From Kribbella qitaiheensis (lineage in GTDB: Bacteria > Actinomycetota > Actinomycetes > Propionibacteriales > Kribbellaceae): a DNA stretch of 64,000 nt. Shown here piece after piece: positions 45,888-54,189 of this stretch. A program made the position numbers and the translations under genes. Below the pieces are notes generated by a model. That model did not search any database. It saw only the letters and a program-made list of their open reading frames with translations, and had not been told where the DNA came from. Within the stretch, counting starts at the first letter, position 1, and each line of letters begins with the position of its first letter. The stretch covers positions 7,502,001-7,566,000 of the forward strand of contig NZ_CP043661.1 in the NCBI RefSeq assembly GCF_014217565.1. Direction: 5' to 3'.

Positions 45888-46220
45888 CGCCGCTCCTGCG
45901 TCGCGGCTCGGTGAGTGCGAGATGGTTGGGCGACTCCCGCTGGGTGAGGCACTATCTTGCGTGTGGTGGGCTGGCTGGTGCGAGTTGGAGTATGTCGACC
46001 TGCTTCGCGCTTCATGCGTCAGCGCTCGTCCCACCTACCCCGGATTCGCCGCTCCTGCGGCTCGGTGACTGCGAGGTGGTTGCGGGGGACTCGCGCTGGG
46101 TGAAGGGACCACCTTGCGTGTGGAACGTTGGCAGGTGGGGTGGGTACGTCGGCCGGCTTCGCGCTTCCTGCGTCAGCGCTCGTTCCACCGCCCCGGGGTT
46201 CGCCGCTCCTTCGTCGCGGC
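45888..46220. repeat. Tandem imperfect repeat, about 155 bp unit
   Basis: Copy 1 (45888-46046) and copy 2 (46047-46200) share CGCCGCTCCTGCG at the start, a GACTCxCGCTGGGTGA segment, TTGCGTGTGG and CTTCGCGCTTC-TGCGTCAGCG. A third copy starts at 46201 and fades after 20 bases. A further piece (GGTGGTTGC, GGGGACTCGC) occurs at 49365-49384, on the far side of the HNH gene. Confidence 0.65.
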
Positions 46221-46818
46221 TGGAACGTGCGGTTGATGCATCTGGTTCGAAGGTGCGGGTAGTCGGTTCGTGCTGGGTTTATGGGCTGCGAAGGACGAGT
46301 GGCGCGCGTGCTCTGAGTTCGTGGGTGCGAAGAACTCTGGTTCGCGTCCCCGGGCTGCCTGATGGTGCTGGTCGCGGTGATGGGCGTCAAGAGCGCCTTC
46401 GGCGTCCCTGCGGGACCGAGCAAGCTCGGCTCTTGACTCCCACCACCGCGACCAGGGAAGACCGCAGCTATCCCGGAGCCGCTGACCGGTGTGGCGACAT
46501 GTGGAAGTGGTGGATCAGGCGCGCCCCGGTCGGCGAGGTATGTCGTCGGCCCGATTGGGGCGATACCGGGCGGGTTTATCCGGCCGAAGGAGGATCTGGA
46601 GGAGGCGGCGCGGGGAGAGTGGCTTTGACATGTGATCGGTGTGCCGAATACGGGTCAGTTGGTCCGGGTGGGGAAAGGTGCGCCGACCAGCAAGGTCTCT
46701 CGGCGAGGTTCAACAGGTGTATCAGCGCTTGCTGGATCGGGCCCGCTCTGTGGTTTGCGGGAGTGTCTGTTTCGCCTTGCAGGGTTGAGGGTCTGGTCAT
46801 CCACAGCCTCCTGCAGGA

Positions 46819-46848
46819 TTGGTGTCGGTCGGCAATCAGGACTATAAT
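46819..46848 (+). promoter_or_regulatory. Consensus promoter giving a leaderless DUF222-HNH transcript
   Basis: TTGGTG (about 46819-46824), 18 bp, then a perfect TATAAT (46843-46848). The ATG at 46856 begins 8 bases after the -10, where transcription should start, and there is no ribosome binding site, so the mRNA is predicted to be leaderless. Confidence 0.6.
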
Positions 46849-46855
46849 CGCCAGT

Positions 46856-49306
46856 ATGTTCGATAGTCCCGCAGAGGTAATGGATGCGTTGACCGCAGTG
46901 GTCGACGCGGATATTGCCGTGCTGGACGCGGATGGTCTGCTGGACCAGTTGGCGAAGATCCAGCAGTTGGAGTCGGTGCTGGCGGCGAAGAAGGCCGAGA
47001 GGATGGTCGGACTCCACCACGCACTGGCAGGAACCTCAGCTGATCTAGGGCACGAGTCCCCACGTCCAGGTGACCGCGCCGCCCGGCCGTCCGAGCGGCG
47101 CTGGTCAGGTGATGTGCTGCGGTCAGTCTCCGACGAAATCGCCCTGGTCATGGGCGCCCACCGCAAAACCGCCGCCCGCTGGCTGAATCGCGCCGCAGTC
47201 CTGGTCGAACGGTTCCCCGCAACACTCGCCGTCCTGAGTGCTGGTGATATCCCCGCCGCCGCAGCACAACACATCGCCCACGAACTGGCAGTCATCGCCG
47301 ACGACGACCTCCGCGCCGGCGTCGAGAAGGTCGTGCTCGCCTGGGGCCGACGCTACGGCTGGGCCCGGATCAAGAGAACCGCCCAACGCGAAGCAGCGAA
47401 GGTACTCGCCGAGTACGAATCGCTCCTGCACGCACAACGCCAAGACGAACGCACCACCTACACCGTGTCCCACGACGGCGGCATGGCCGACCTGGTCGTC
47501 TCCACCTCAGCCATCGACATCACCGCCATCATGGCCGCCCTCACCGCCCGCTGCCTCGAACTACAACGCAACGGAGACCCCCGCAACCTCAACCAACTCC
47601 GCACCGACCTCGCCATAAACCGCCTCCTGGGCCACGACCAAACCACCAACACCAGCAACAACCCCGAGCACCCCGGCAATCCGGAGTCGCACCCCGGGGC
47701 CAGCCCCGCTGAGCCGCGCCCCGAGGCCACACCAGAGCACGTCAGCCGCTCCGAGCCGCGCCGGGAGGCGACACCAGAGCACGTCAGCCGCTCCGAGCCG
47801 CGCCCCGAGGCCACCCCTAAGCACCACGGTGGCAGCCAGTCGCGTCCCGAGCATGCCGCAGGTGATCCGGCGGCGACCGACAACCAGTCTGCGGATGTTG
47901 TGGCCGCTTCGGATGCTGGTACCACGCCTTCGCCGGACGTTGCATCTTCCCCGGACGCCCCGTCCCCCCGAGACGCTGGACCCTTCCGAGATGCTGCGGC
48001 CAGCCTGGAGGCTGCAGCACGCGCGGATGCCGATGCCGATCCGGCTACCGGCGCCGACCTGGATGCCGAGAGCATGTCGGGTACCGAGACCGGCTCGGGT
48101 TCTGAAAGCACCATGGATGCAGGGACAGCTACCGTCGCGGTGCCAACACCAGCCACGGTGACGACACCAGCCACGGTGACGACACCAGCCACGGTGACGA
48201 CACCAGCCACGGTGACGACACCAGCCACGGTGACGATGCCCTGTGCGAGTGGGAATGCTTCGGGTGTGGCGTCGGTGTTGCCGGAATCGGGGTTGAATCC
48301 GGCGGTAGGAGTGCAGGTGGTGATTCATTGCACCTACGCCGAGGCCGAAGCGCTCGCGACCGGAGCGATCTGCACCGGCGGCGAACTCGAAGGCTACGGA
48401 ACCCTGCCCCAAGACGCGCTCGCGATGGCCTTCACCCGCGCCAAGTTCAGATACAGGTTGACCGACCGGTCCCCGAAATCTGATCCCGCCCGGTACACGC
48501 CGAGTCCGGGACTGGATCAGCATGTCCGCGACCGGGATCAGCGCTGCCGGTTCCCCGGGTGCACCGCGCGGATCAAGTCCTGCGACCTCGATCATCGGGT
48601 TCCGTTCCCCGAAGGGCGTACTGACGCGGACAACCTGGAAGGGTTCTGCCGGCATCACCACCGCCTCAAGCATCACGGCGACTGGCAGGTGTTCAACACC
48701 GACACCGGATGCCTGATCTTCATCAGCCCCACCGGCCCGCGCCTACCTCGACCCACCAGCGATGCCCCAAGCCGCCTGAGATTCTCTGCACACCAGGCGC
48801 AGGGTCACGCCCGACGCTGCCCCAGGCAGCCCGACGCAGCCCGACGCAGCCCGACGCAGCCGACATGGCCTGACCGCGTCGCAGGCCGGGCACCGCTCAT
48901 GCCCGGCGCTGCCGGACTCAGCGTCATACCTGACGGTGCAAGACACCGCCTTCTCGTCCGAAGTTTGGCGGCGCGTCACCTCGCGCCCCGAGGTTGTCAG
49001 GGACTCATTCAGATGTTTGCCGCCCCAGCCGCCCCAGCCGCCCCAGCCGCCCCAGCCGCCCCAGTTGCCTCAGTTGCCTCAGTTGCCTCAGCCGCCCCGG
49101 CTGCCTCGGTCCGTCGCCAGATCCGCGCGGCCGAGGCGTCCCACCGGCGCCCCGGTGTCGACGGAGCGGCTCGATGCCGCTGCCGGGATGGACTGCGCCT
49201 CGTCGGGATGGTGTACGACGCGGCGGGGCGGACAACTGAGCAGGATGTCATCCCGCAGACGGACCCAGGCCCCCTGCTCACTTGGCCACTGGAGAGCGGG
49301 GACTGA
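46856..49306 (+). CDS. DUF222 (13E12-repeat) HNH endonuclease with low-complexity inserts
   Basis: Protein of 816 residues. The DUF222 domain is at 1-260 (AKIQQLESVLAAKKAERMVG, IDITAIMAALTARCLELQ). A long disordered insert at about 265-465 includes a repeated SRSEPRPEATPEHV unit and a TPATVT minisatellite. The HNH domain is at about 560-605: CRFPGCTARIKSCDLDHRVP and NLEGFCRHHHRLKHHGDW. Beyond about residue 630 the frame is Pro/Ala-rich and repetitive and may not be native. DUF222-HNH proteins are multicopy in actinobacteria and associated with selfish or intein-like mobility, but their role is unsettled. Confidence 0.8.
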   Translation: MFDSPAEVMDALTAVVDADIAVLDADGLLDQLAKIQQLESVLAAKKAERMVGLHHALAGTSADLGHESPRPGDRAARPSERRWSGDVLRSVSDEIALVMGAHRKTAARWLNRAAVLVERFPATLAVLSAGDIPAAAAQHIAHELAVIADDDLRAGVEKVVLAWGRRYGWARIKRTAQREAAKVLAEYESLLHAQRQDERTTYTVSHDGGMADLVVSTSAIDITAIMAALTARCLELQRNGDPRNLNQLRTDLAINRLLGHDQTTNTSNNPEHPGNPESHPGASPAEPRPEATPEHVSRSEPRREATPEHVSRSEPRPEATPKHHGGSQSRPEHAAGDPAATDNQSADVVAASDAGTTPSPDVASSPDAPSPRDAGPFRDAAASLEAAARADADADPATGADLDAESMSGTETGSGSESTMDAGTATVAVPTPATVTTPATVTTPATVTTPATVTTPATVTMPCASGNASGVASVLPESGLNPAVGVQVVIHCTYAEAEALATGAICTGGELEGYGTLPQDALAMAFTRAKFRYRLTDRSPKSDPARYTPSPGLDQHVRDRDQRCRFPGCTARIKSCDLDHRVPFPEGRTDADNLEGFCRHHHRLKHHGDWQVFNTDTGCLIFISPTGPRLPRPTSDAPSRLRFSAHQAQGHARRCPRQPDAARRSPTQPTWPDRVAGRAPLMPGAAGLSVIPDGARHRLLVRSLAARHLAPRGCQGLIQMFAAPAAPAAPAAPAAPVASVASVASAAPAASVRRQIRAAEASHRRPGVDGAARCRCRDGLRLVGMVYDAAGRTTEQDVIPQTDPGPLLTWPLESGD
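48151..48240 (+). repeat. 18-bp minisatellite, five copies, in the HNH gene
   Basis: AGCCACGGTGACGACACC repeats at 48151, 48169, 48187, 48205 and, with two changes, at 48223. Each unit encodes six residues (PATVTT register). Near-identity of the copies points to recent expansion. Confidence 0.95.
48831..49101 (+). repeat. Short tandem repeats at the 3' end of the HNH gene
   Basis: Two arrays: CCGACGCAGC three times (48831-48860), and a 9-bp series of GCCGCCCCA units (from about 49020) passing into GTTGCCTCA units (to about 49101). The second encodes AAP then VAS triplets. Both keep the reading frame open but look like slippage products, which casts doubt on the real C-terminus of the HNH protein. 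Confidence 0.7.
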
Positions 49307-49422
49307 AGTACGCCAGTGCCCGTGCAGTACTTCGCTGCTTGGCGGGTTGGCGACATTGCGCGGGGGTGGTTGCAGGGGACTCGCACCCGATAGTGAGCGC
49401 AGGGCTACTCTCTGAACATATG

Positions 49423-49466
49423 GTTGCAGAAACCAACTAAATATGCATATAGTTGGGTTATGCAAC
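49423..49466 (+). promoter_or_regulatory. 44-bp imperfect palindrome over the MarR start
   Basis: Outer arms GTTGCA (49423-49428) and TGCAAC (49461-49466); inner arms CCAACTA and AGTTGG; the centre ATATGCATAT is itself palindromic. The right arm covers the ATG at 49460. A MarR dimer, or two, bound here would block transcription of the marR-exporter pair. The AT-rich centre also supplies -10-like hexamers. Confidence 0.7.
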
Positions 49467-49969
49467 TAGCCCAGCAAACCTCTGTCCCGGAGGTGGAACG
49501 GGATACGCCTGCCCAGGAAGTGCTCGAAGGGGTCAGTTCGCTGATCCGGGCCGTGCGTTGTGTCGAGCACAGGCACCTTTGGCCGGACGCCGGATTGCGG
49601 CGGGCCGACGCGAGTGTGCTGAAGATTCTGGCGCGCGACGGGGAGCAACGCGGTGGCGAGATCGCCGTGAAGCTCGGAGTCGACGCGTCGGTGGTGAGCC
49701 GCCAGGTGAGTGCGCTGGTGGCCGACGGCCTGGTGAGCCGTCGGCCCGATCCGGCGGATGCCCGCGTTTCGCTGGTCGCGCTGAGCGCGACCGGGCGGGA
49801 GCGGCTGGAGGCCCTCTACGCGAACTACACCCTGCAACTACGCGCCGCGTTGACGGACTGGGACGACGAACAGATGGCGGCCGCGGCGGATGCGTTGCAT
49901 CGCGTCGCCGGCGCGATCACGTACGTCGCCGAGTCCGACCGGCGCGTCAATCCTTCGACTGGAGACTGA
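49460..49969 (+). CDS. MarR-family regulator of the adjacent exporter
   Basis: A 169-residue MarR protein: LRRADASVLKILARDGEQRG, recognition helix segment DASVVSRQVSALVADGLVSR, wing RPDPADARVSLVALSATGRE, and C-terminal dimer helices. It overlaps the exporter gene (TGATG), so it is the likely repressor of drug efflux. The start at 49460 is chosen because an upstream GTG (49424) would place the palindrome inside the gene. Confidence 0.88.
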   Translation: MQLAQQTSVPEVERDTPAQEVLEGVSSLIRAVRCVEHRHLWPDAGLRRADASVLKILARDGEQRGGEIAVKLGVDASVVSRQVSALVADGLVSRRPDPADARVSLVALSATGRERLEALYANYTLQLRAALTDWDDEQMAAAADALHRVAGAITYVAESDRRVNPSTGD

Positions 49970-51561
49970 TGACTGTCACCGAGAACCGGCAACAAGCGCC
50001 CGCTGCGCCGGAGCTCACCCACCGCGAGATCCTCGAAATTTTGATCGGTCTGCTGGCCGCCTTGTTCACGGCGATGCTCAGCTCGACGATCGTCAGCAAT
50101 GCCCTGCCGACGATCATCGCCGATCTGGAGGGGTCGCAGACGCAGTACACCTGGGTGCTGACGGCGAGCCTGTTGGCGACCACGGTGTCGACCCCGATCT
50201 GGGGCAAGCTGTCCGACCTGATGAGCAAGAAGCTGCTGGTGCAGCTGGCGATCGGCCTGTTCGTGGTCGGTTCGGCCCTCGCGGGGATGGCCCACAGTGT
50301 ACCGTTCCTGATCGGCGCCCGCGTCCTGCAAGGACTCGCGATGGGCGGCCTGATGGCGTTGGCCCAGGCGATCATCGGTGCGGCGATCCCGCCTCGTGAC
50401 CGCGGCCGGTACTCCGGCTACATGGGTGCCGTGATGGCCGTCGCCACCGTCAGCGGCCCGCTCATCGGTGGCGTCATCGTCGACACCTCCTGGCTCGGCT
50501 GGCGCTGGTGCTTCTACGTCTGCGTCCCGCTCGCCGTGATCAGCCTGGTGGTGCTGCAGAAGTACCTGCACCTGCCGATGATGAAGCGTCGCGTGAAGAT
50601 GGACTACCTCGGCGCGATCCTGATCAGCGCCGCGGCCAGCCTGCCGCTGGTCTGGGTCACCTTCGCTGGTCAGGACTTCGACTGGGTGTCCTGGCAGTCC
50701 GCACTGTTCGTCGGCGGCACCGTGATGTTCGGCCTGCTCGCCGTCCTGGTCGAGACCCGCGCGCCGGAACCGCTGGTGCCGTTGAAGGTCGTCAGGCAGC
50801 GGACCACCGCACTCGCGATCGTGGCCAGCCTGGCGGTCGGCGTCGCGATGTTCGGCAGCGCGCTGTTCCTCGGTCAGTACTTCCAGATCGCCCGCGGCTA
50901 CAGCCCGACCGAGGCCGGCCTGCTGACGATCCCGATGATGCTCGGCTCGTTCTTCGGTTCGGTCGGCTCCGGCCAGATGATCACCCGCTACGGCAAATGG
51001 AAGCGGTACCTGATCGCCGGCGGTGTCCTGCTCGTCGTCGGACTCGGGATCCTGGGCACGATCGACCACGCCAGCCCGTACTGGTACGTCGGCCTGGGCA
51101 TGCTCTCGATGGGCATCGGGATGGGCATGATGATGCAGAACCTGGTGCTCGCCGTACAGAACACCGTCGACGTGACGGAGATCGGCGCGTCCAGCGCCTC
51201 GGTCTCGTTCTTCCGCAGTCTCGGTGGCGCGGTCGGCGTCTCGGTCCTGGGTGCGGTCCTCGCGGCCCGCGTCAAGGACCTGCTGATCCAGGGTCTGCTC
51301 GCCGGACCAGGCGGCGCCGAGGCGGCCCGCAAGGTGCAGGAAGGTGGCGGCGGCACGAGCCTGCTCGACGTCAATCACCTGCCCCCGCAGCTCGCCGAGC
51401 TCGTCCGTCACTCGTACGGCGACGCGACCGGCCGGATCTTCACGATCGCCGCGATCTGCGGTCTGGTCAGCCTGATCGCGGTGATGTTCATCAAGGAGGT
51501 CCCGCTCCGGCGCACGGTCGCCAAGCTCGACACTCCGCTGGAGGACGTCCTCGACGACTGA
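49969..51561 (+). CDS. DHA2-family (EmrB/QacA-type) drug exporter
   Basis: MFS proton antiporter of 530 residues with 14 predicted helices: first helix EILIGLLAALFTAMLSSTIV, motif A GKLSDLMSKKLLV, motif C-like GAVMAVATVSGPLIGGVIVD, and the conserved RSLGGAVGVSVLGA of DHA2 proteins. It exports lipophilic or cationic drugs. GGAG lies just before the ATG, within the marR stop. Regulation by the upstream MarR is inferred from overlap and the palindrome. Confidence 0.92.
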   Translation: MTVTENRQQAPAAPELTHREILEILIGLLAALFTAMLSSTIVSNALPTIIADLEGSQTQYTWVLTASLLATTVSTPIWGKLSDLMSKKLLVQLAIGLFVVGSALAGMAHSVPFLIGARVLQGLAMGGLMALAQAIIGAAIPPRDRGRYSGYMGAVMAVATVSGPLIGGVIVDTSWLGWRWCFYVCVPLAVISLVVLQKYLHLPMMKRRVKMDYLGAILISAAASLPLVWVTFAGQDFDWVSWQSALFVGGTVMFGLLAVLVETRAPEPLVPLKVVRQRTTALAIVASLAVGVAMFGSALFLGQYFQIARGYSPTEAGLLTIPMMLGSFFGSVGSGQMITRYGKWKRYLIAGGVLLVVGLGILGTIDHASPYWYVGLGMLSMGIGMGMMMQNLVLAVQNTVDVTEIGASSASVSFFRSLGGAVGVSVLGAVLAARVKDLLIQGLLAGPGGAEAARKVQEGGGGTSLLDVNHLPPQLAELVRHSYGDATGRIFTIAAICGLVSLIAVMFIKEVPLRRTVAKLDTPLEDVLDD

Positions 51562-51578
51562 GTACGAGGTACGACGCG

Positions 51579-51607
51579 GGCGGTGTTCTCCACGGGGGAG
51601 CACCGCC
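51579..51607. terminator. Hairpin between convergent transporter genes
   Basis: GGCGGTGTTCTCC (51579-51591) pairs with the strand ending GGAGCACCGCC (to 51607) including two G-U pairs, with a short loop. It lies between convergent genes and probably serves both. Confidence 0.6.
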
Positions 51608-51613
51608 TTCGGC

Positions 51614-52867
51614 CTACTCGGGCGGTTTGAGGCCGTCCAGTGAACGAGTGCGGATGATGGGGGAGCCGAGCAGCCAGAGAACCGCGAGGAAGCCGCCGGC
51701 CGAGGAGACCAGCAAGGTCTCCCGTACTCCGATCCAGGTGCCGAGGAAACCGCCGACGATGGCGCCGAGCGGTCGTACTCCGTAGTTGATGCTGCTGAAC
51801 GCACCGCTGACCCGGCTCCGCATGTGGTCGTGCGTCACAGAAGCCTGCAACGAGTTCAGCGGTACGTCGAAGCACATCACGGCGAACGCCCCGACGAACT
51901 CGGCCGCGGCGAGTGCTGCCGCGCGAACCCAGACCGGGCCGGACGCGAATGCCGCGATCGCAATGGACGCGGGGAAGACGATCGCGCCAAGTGCGATGAG
52001 TCGTCCGGCGCCGAGCAACCGGGTCAAGGGGGTTGCCGCCAGTGCGCCGAGGAGGCCGCCGGTGGCGCCGATTCCGAAGGCGAGGCCGATTGTGCCGGCG
52101 GACAGCGACAGGTTCCGGCTCGCGAACAGCACGAGCAACGCGGTACTGATCAGGTTGAAGAAGTTCACCGTCGTCGCGCAGGCGAGGCTGACGCGCAGAT
52201 ATGGGTGCTTCAGCAGGTAGCGCATTCCCTCGCGAGCCCTGTGCAGCAAGGATTCTTCAGCGACCTCGTGCTCGGCCGGGGCCGTCTTCAACCGGCTGAT
52301 CTGTACGGCCGAGAAGACGAACGAGAGTGCGTCCGCGATCATCGCGACCGGCGCGGTCAGCCACTGCACGAGTATGCCGGCGACCGCCGGGCCGCCCATG
52401 AAGGAGATCGACCGCGTCGCCGAGAGTTTGCTGTTCGCTTCCAGGAATTGATCGCGGGAGACGAGTCGTACGAAGAACGACGCGTACGCCGTGCTGAAGA
52501 CGACGTGCGCGGTACCGGCCAGGATCGCGATCACGTACAGCTGGCCGAGAGTCAGAGCATCCATCCAGTACGCCGCCGGCAAGGTGAGCAGCACGATCGT
52601 CCGGCTCAGGTCGGCCGCGATCATCAGGGGACGCTTGTCCCGGCGTTGGTCGACCCAGGTGCCGATGAACAGCGAGGCGAGGTTCGGCAGCCAGACCGCT
52701 GCGGTGAGGAAGCCGACCTGAGCAGGCGAGGCATTCAGTAGGGTGACGGCGATCAATGGCAGGGCGAGCTCGCTGATGCGGTCCCCGAACTCGGAGACCC
52801 CCTGGGCGGACCAGAAGGTCCGGAACTGACGGTCACGCCACAGGCTTGTTGCAGGCAGAGTCCTCAC
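51614..52867 (-). CDS. MFS transporter (DHA3/EntS-like)
   Basis: A 417-residue major facilitator with 12 predicted helices: start SLWRDRQFRTFWSAQGVSEF, loop motif GTWVDQRRDKRPLMIAADLS, and helix RPLGAIVGGFLGTWIGVRET near the end. The DHA3 group includes macrolide and siderophore exporters. The start is GTG at 52867, 60 bp after the ArsR-type gene on the same strand, so the two probably form an operon. Confidence 0.88.
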   Translation of the reverse strand: MRTLPATSLWRDRQFRTFWSAQGVSEFGDRISELALPLIAVTLLNASPAQVGFLTAAVWLPNLASLFIGTWVDQRRDKRPLMIAADLSRTIVLLTLPAAYWMDALTLGQLYVIAILAGTAHVVFSTAYASFFVRLVSRDQFLEANSKLSATRSISFMGGPAVAGILVQWLTAPVAMIADALSFVFSAVQISRLKTAPAEHEVAEESLLHRAREGMRYLLKHPYLRVSLACATTVNFFNLISTALLVLFASRNLSLSAGTIGLAFGIGATGGLLGALAATPLTRLLGAGRLIALGAIVFPASIAIAAFASGPVWVRAAALAAAEFVGAFAVMCFDVPLNSLQASVTHDHMRSRVSGAFSSINYGVRPLGAIVGGFLGTWIGVRETLLVSSAGGFLAVLWLLGSPIIRTRSLDGLKPPE

Positions 52868-52927
52868 GTGACGTCCTAACGCAGGCAGGGGAATGGCGGA
52901 AAGCGGGCAGGCGGCGCCGCCTTCGAA

Positions 52928-53515
52928 TCAGTTCGTTGCTTCGGGCAAGGACATCCGGATCATCCGGATCGGGTGGGCCTCGGTGGGGGCGCCGTCGAGG
53001 CCTCGCTGGACGTAGGGCGCGAGCAGGTCCTCGATCCCGTTCTCGATCGCCTCGGCTTCGTCCGGGGTGATCATCAGCAGCGTGTTCGCGGACCAGGCCT
53101 CGCGACTCAGTTCGGGGGCCAGGCCGGGTTCTATGTCCGACAGCCACTGCTGGGCGTAGTCGAGGGCCTGGCTCATCAACTCGGCACGCAACAACCGCGC
53201 GGCCTCGGCGCCCTCCGGCGTCGACGGCATCTCGAAGCGGAAGCCGCGGGCGACCGCCTGCCACCAGCGCCGGCGCTTGTCGGTCCCGCCGTCCGGCGAA
53301 GGCCCGTCGGTGACGAGACCGAACGTCGCCAGGTGCCGCAGGTGCCAACTGGTCACCGACGGCGAGGCGCCGACATGTTCCGATAGCTGGGTGGCGGTGG
53401 CCGGCCCGTTCTTCTGCAGATAGCTGAGCGCGGCCAGCCGGACCGGGTGCGCCAACGCTCGCATCGCCTGCGGGTCGGTGAGCTCGAAATCGCCGTACGG
53501 ATTCTTGAGAGACAC
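52928..53515 (-). CDS. ArsR-type winged-helix regulator
   Basis: A 195-residue helix-turn-helix protein: MRALAHPVRLAALSYLQKNG, recognition region GASPSVTSWHLRHLATFGLV, then a longer C-terminal effector domain. This layout is typical of actinobacterial regulators placed before MFS exporters. I start at GTG 53515 because the sequence matches family starts (SLKNPYGDFELTDPQ); ATG 53563 is possible. An inverted repeat covers the start region. Confidence 0.82.
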   Translation of the reverse strand: MSLKNPYGDFELTDPQAMRALAHPVRLAALSYLQKNGPATATQLSEHVGASPSVTSWHLRHLATFGLVTDGPSPDGGTDKRRRWWQAVARGFRFEMPSTPEGAEAARLLRAELMSQALDYAQQWLSDIEPGLAPELSREAWSANTLLMITPDEAEAIENGIEDLLAPYVQRGLDGAPTEAHPIRMIRMSLPEATN

Positions 53516-53535
53516 GTTTCGAGAGTAATCTCTCA
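53506..53535 (-). promoter_or_regulatory. Inverted repeat at the ArsR-type gene start
   Basis: TGAGAGA (53506-53512) and TCTCTCA (53529-53535) are perfect inverted repeats separated by 16 bases, spanning the GTG at 53515. A further CGAGAG half-site lies inside. A likely autoregulatory site, by position only. Confidence 0.45.
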
Positions 53536-53604
53536 GATCTCCGCGCGCATCCGTACTACGCATAGGCGTACTAAAAGCTCCCGAAGTACCTCAGAAGCTG
53601 GGAT

Positions 53605-53610
53605 TATAGT
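53605..53610 (+). promoter_or_regulatory. -10 box of the third marR gene, leaderless candidate
   Basis: TATAGT, six bases before the ATG at 53617, followed by the palindrome GTTAAC. The spacing predicts a transcript that starts at or next to the ATG. No ribosome binding site is visible. Confidence 0.45.
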
Positions 53611-53616
53611 TAACAA

Positions 53617-54045
53617 ATGCGTAGTAATGAAGAAGCGGCCAAGCGCATCCTGACCGGCAGCGGACTGTTCGCCGCCAGAGCCCGCGCGGAGCGGACCGGT
53701 GCGATCACCCTCAGCCAGACCGGCGTTCTACGGCAGCTCTCCAAGGCCGGCGCGCTCACCCCGAGCGAGCTCGCCGACCGGCTCAAGACTCAGCCGCAAT
53801 CGCTGTCGAGAGTGTTCGCCGCCCTGGAGGAGCAAGCCTGGATCCGCCGCCGCCCGGCCCCCGACGACGGCCGCCAGTCACTCCTGGAGATCACCCGGGC
53901 CGGCGCCGACGTACTGGCAGCCGAGATGCGGCCGAGGGAGATCTGGCTGGCCGGCGCGCTGGAGAAATTGACCGAAGCGGAACGCGACTTCCTCGTCGTC
54001 GCAGCCGGTCTACTCGAACAACTATCGGAGGACGACCGTCTATGA
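53617..54045 (+). CDS. MarR-family regulator
   Basis: A 142-residue MarR protein: AITLSQTGVLRQLSKAGALT, recognition helix SELADRLKTQPQSLSRVFAA, wing RRRPAPDDGRQSLLEITRAG and a C-terminal dimer helix. It overlaps by four bases (ATGA) with a transporter stub. It diverges from the ArsR-type gene, about 100 bp apart. Confidence 0.88.
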   Translation: MRSNEEAAKRILTGSGLFAARARAERTGAITLSQTGVLRQLSKAGALTPSELADRLKTQPQSLSRVFAALEEQAWIRRRPAPDDGRQSLLEITRAGADVLAAEMRPREIWLAGALEKLTEAERDFLVVAAGLLEQLSEDDRL

Positions 54046-54122
54046 CGGCCACCATCAGCACGGACGCCGCCACCGACAAAGCCCCCGTACGCCGGGCCCA
54101 ACTGCACGGCGCACTCACCTGA
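54042..54122 (+). pseudogene. N-terminal stub of a transporter gene
   Basis: A 26-residue frame (ending KAPVRRAQLHGALT) coupled to marR by ATGA. The sequence resembles the cytoplasmic N-terminus of an MFS exporter just before helix 1, then hits TGA. A deletion probably removed the rest of a marR-controlled exporter; a leader peptide is the alternative. Confidence 0.4.
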
Positions 54123-54155
54123 GGCCTTGTGCCGGAAATCTGCTTCAAAAAAGAT

Positions 54156-54183
54156 GGAACCTGATGGGGGAGCAGCGCGTGTT
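54156..54183 (+). promoter_or_regulatory. Candidate autoregulated ECF promoter
   Basis: GGAAC (54156-54160), 17 bases, then CGTGTT (54178-54183) matches the usual ECF pattern of a GGAAC -35 and a CGT-containing -10. The GTG start at 54190 falls where transcription would begin. Inference from pattern only. Confidence 0.35.
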
Positions 54184-54189
54184 AGGGGT

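Larger units (their letters stand above)
45837..46855. other. 1-kb intergenic region with long imperfect repeats
   Basis: No credible gene lies between the MarR stop and the DUF222-HNH start. The first 400 bp hold two tandem imperfect copies of about 155 bp plus a short third. The rest (46230-46840) is unremarkable GC-rich sequence ending in the promoter of the HNH gene. Long open frames cross it on both strands but have non-coding composition. Confidence 0.6.

Noticed and set aside
45074..46855. Continuous open frame joining hisF region, marR and DUF222-HNH into one giant protein
   Set aside because: It crosses hisF out of frame and the non-coding repeat region, and the HNH gene has its own promoter and start.
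48151..48240. CRISPR-like repeat array
   Set aside because: The 18-bp units are directly adjacent with no spacers and lie inside a coding frame; this is a minisatellite.
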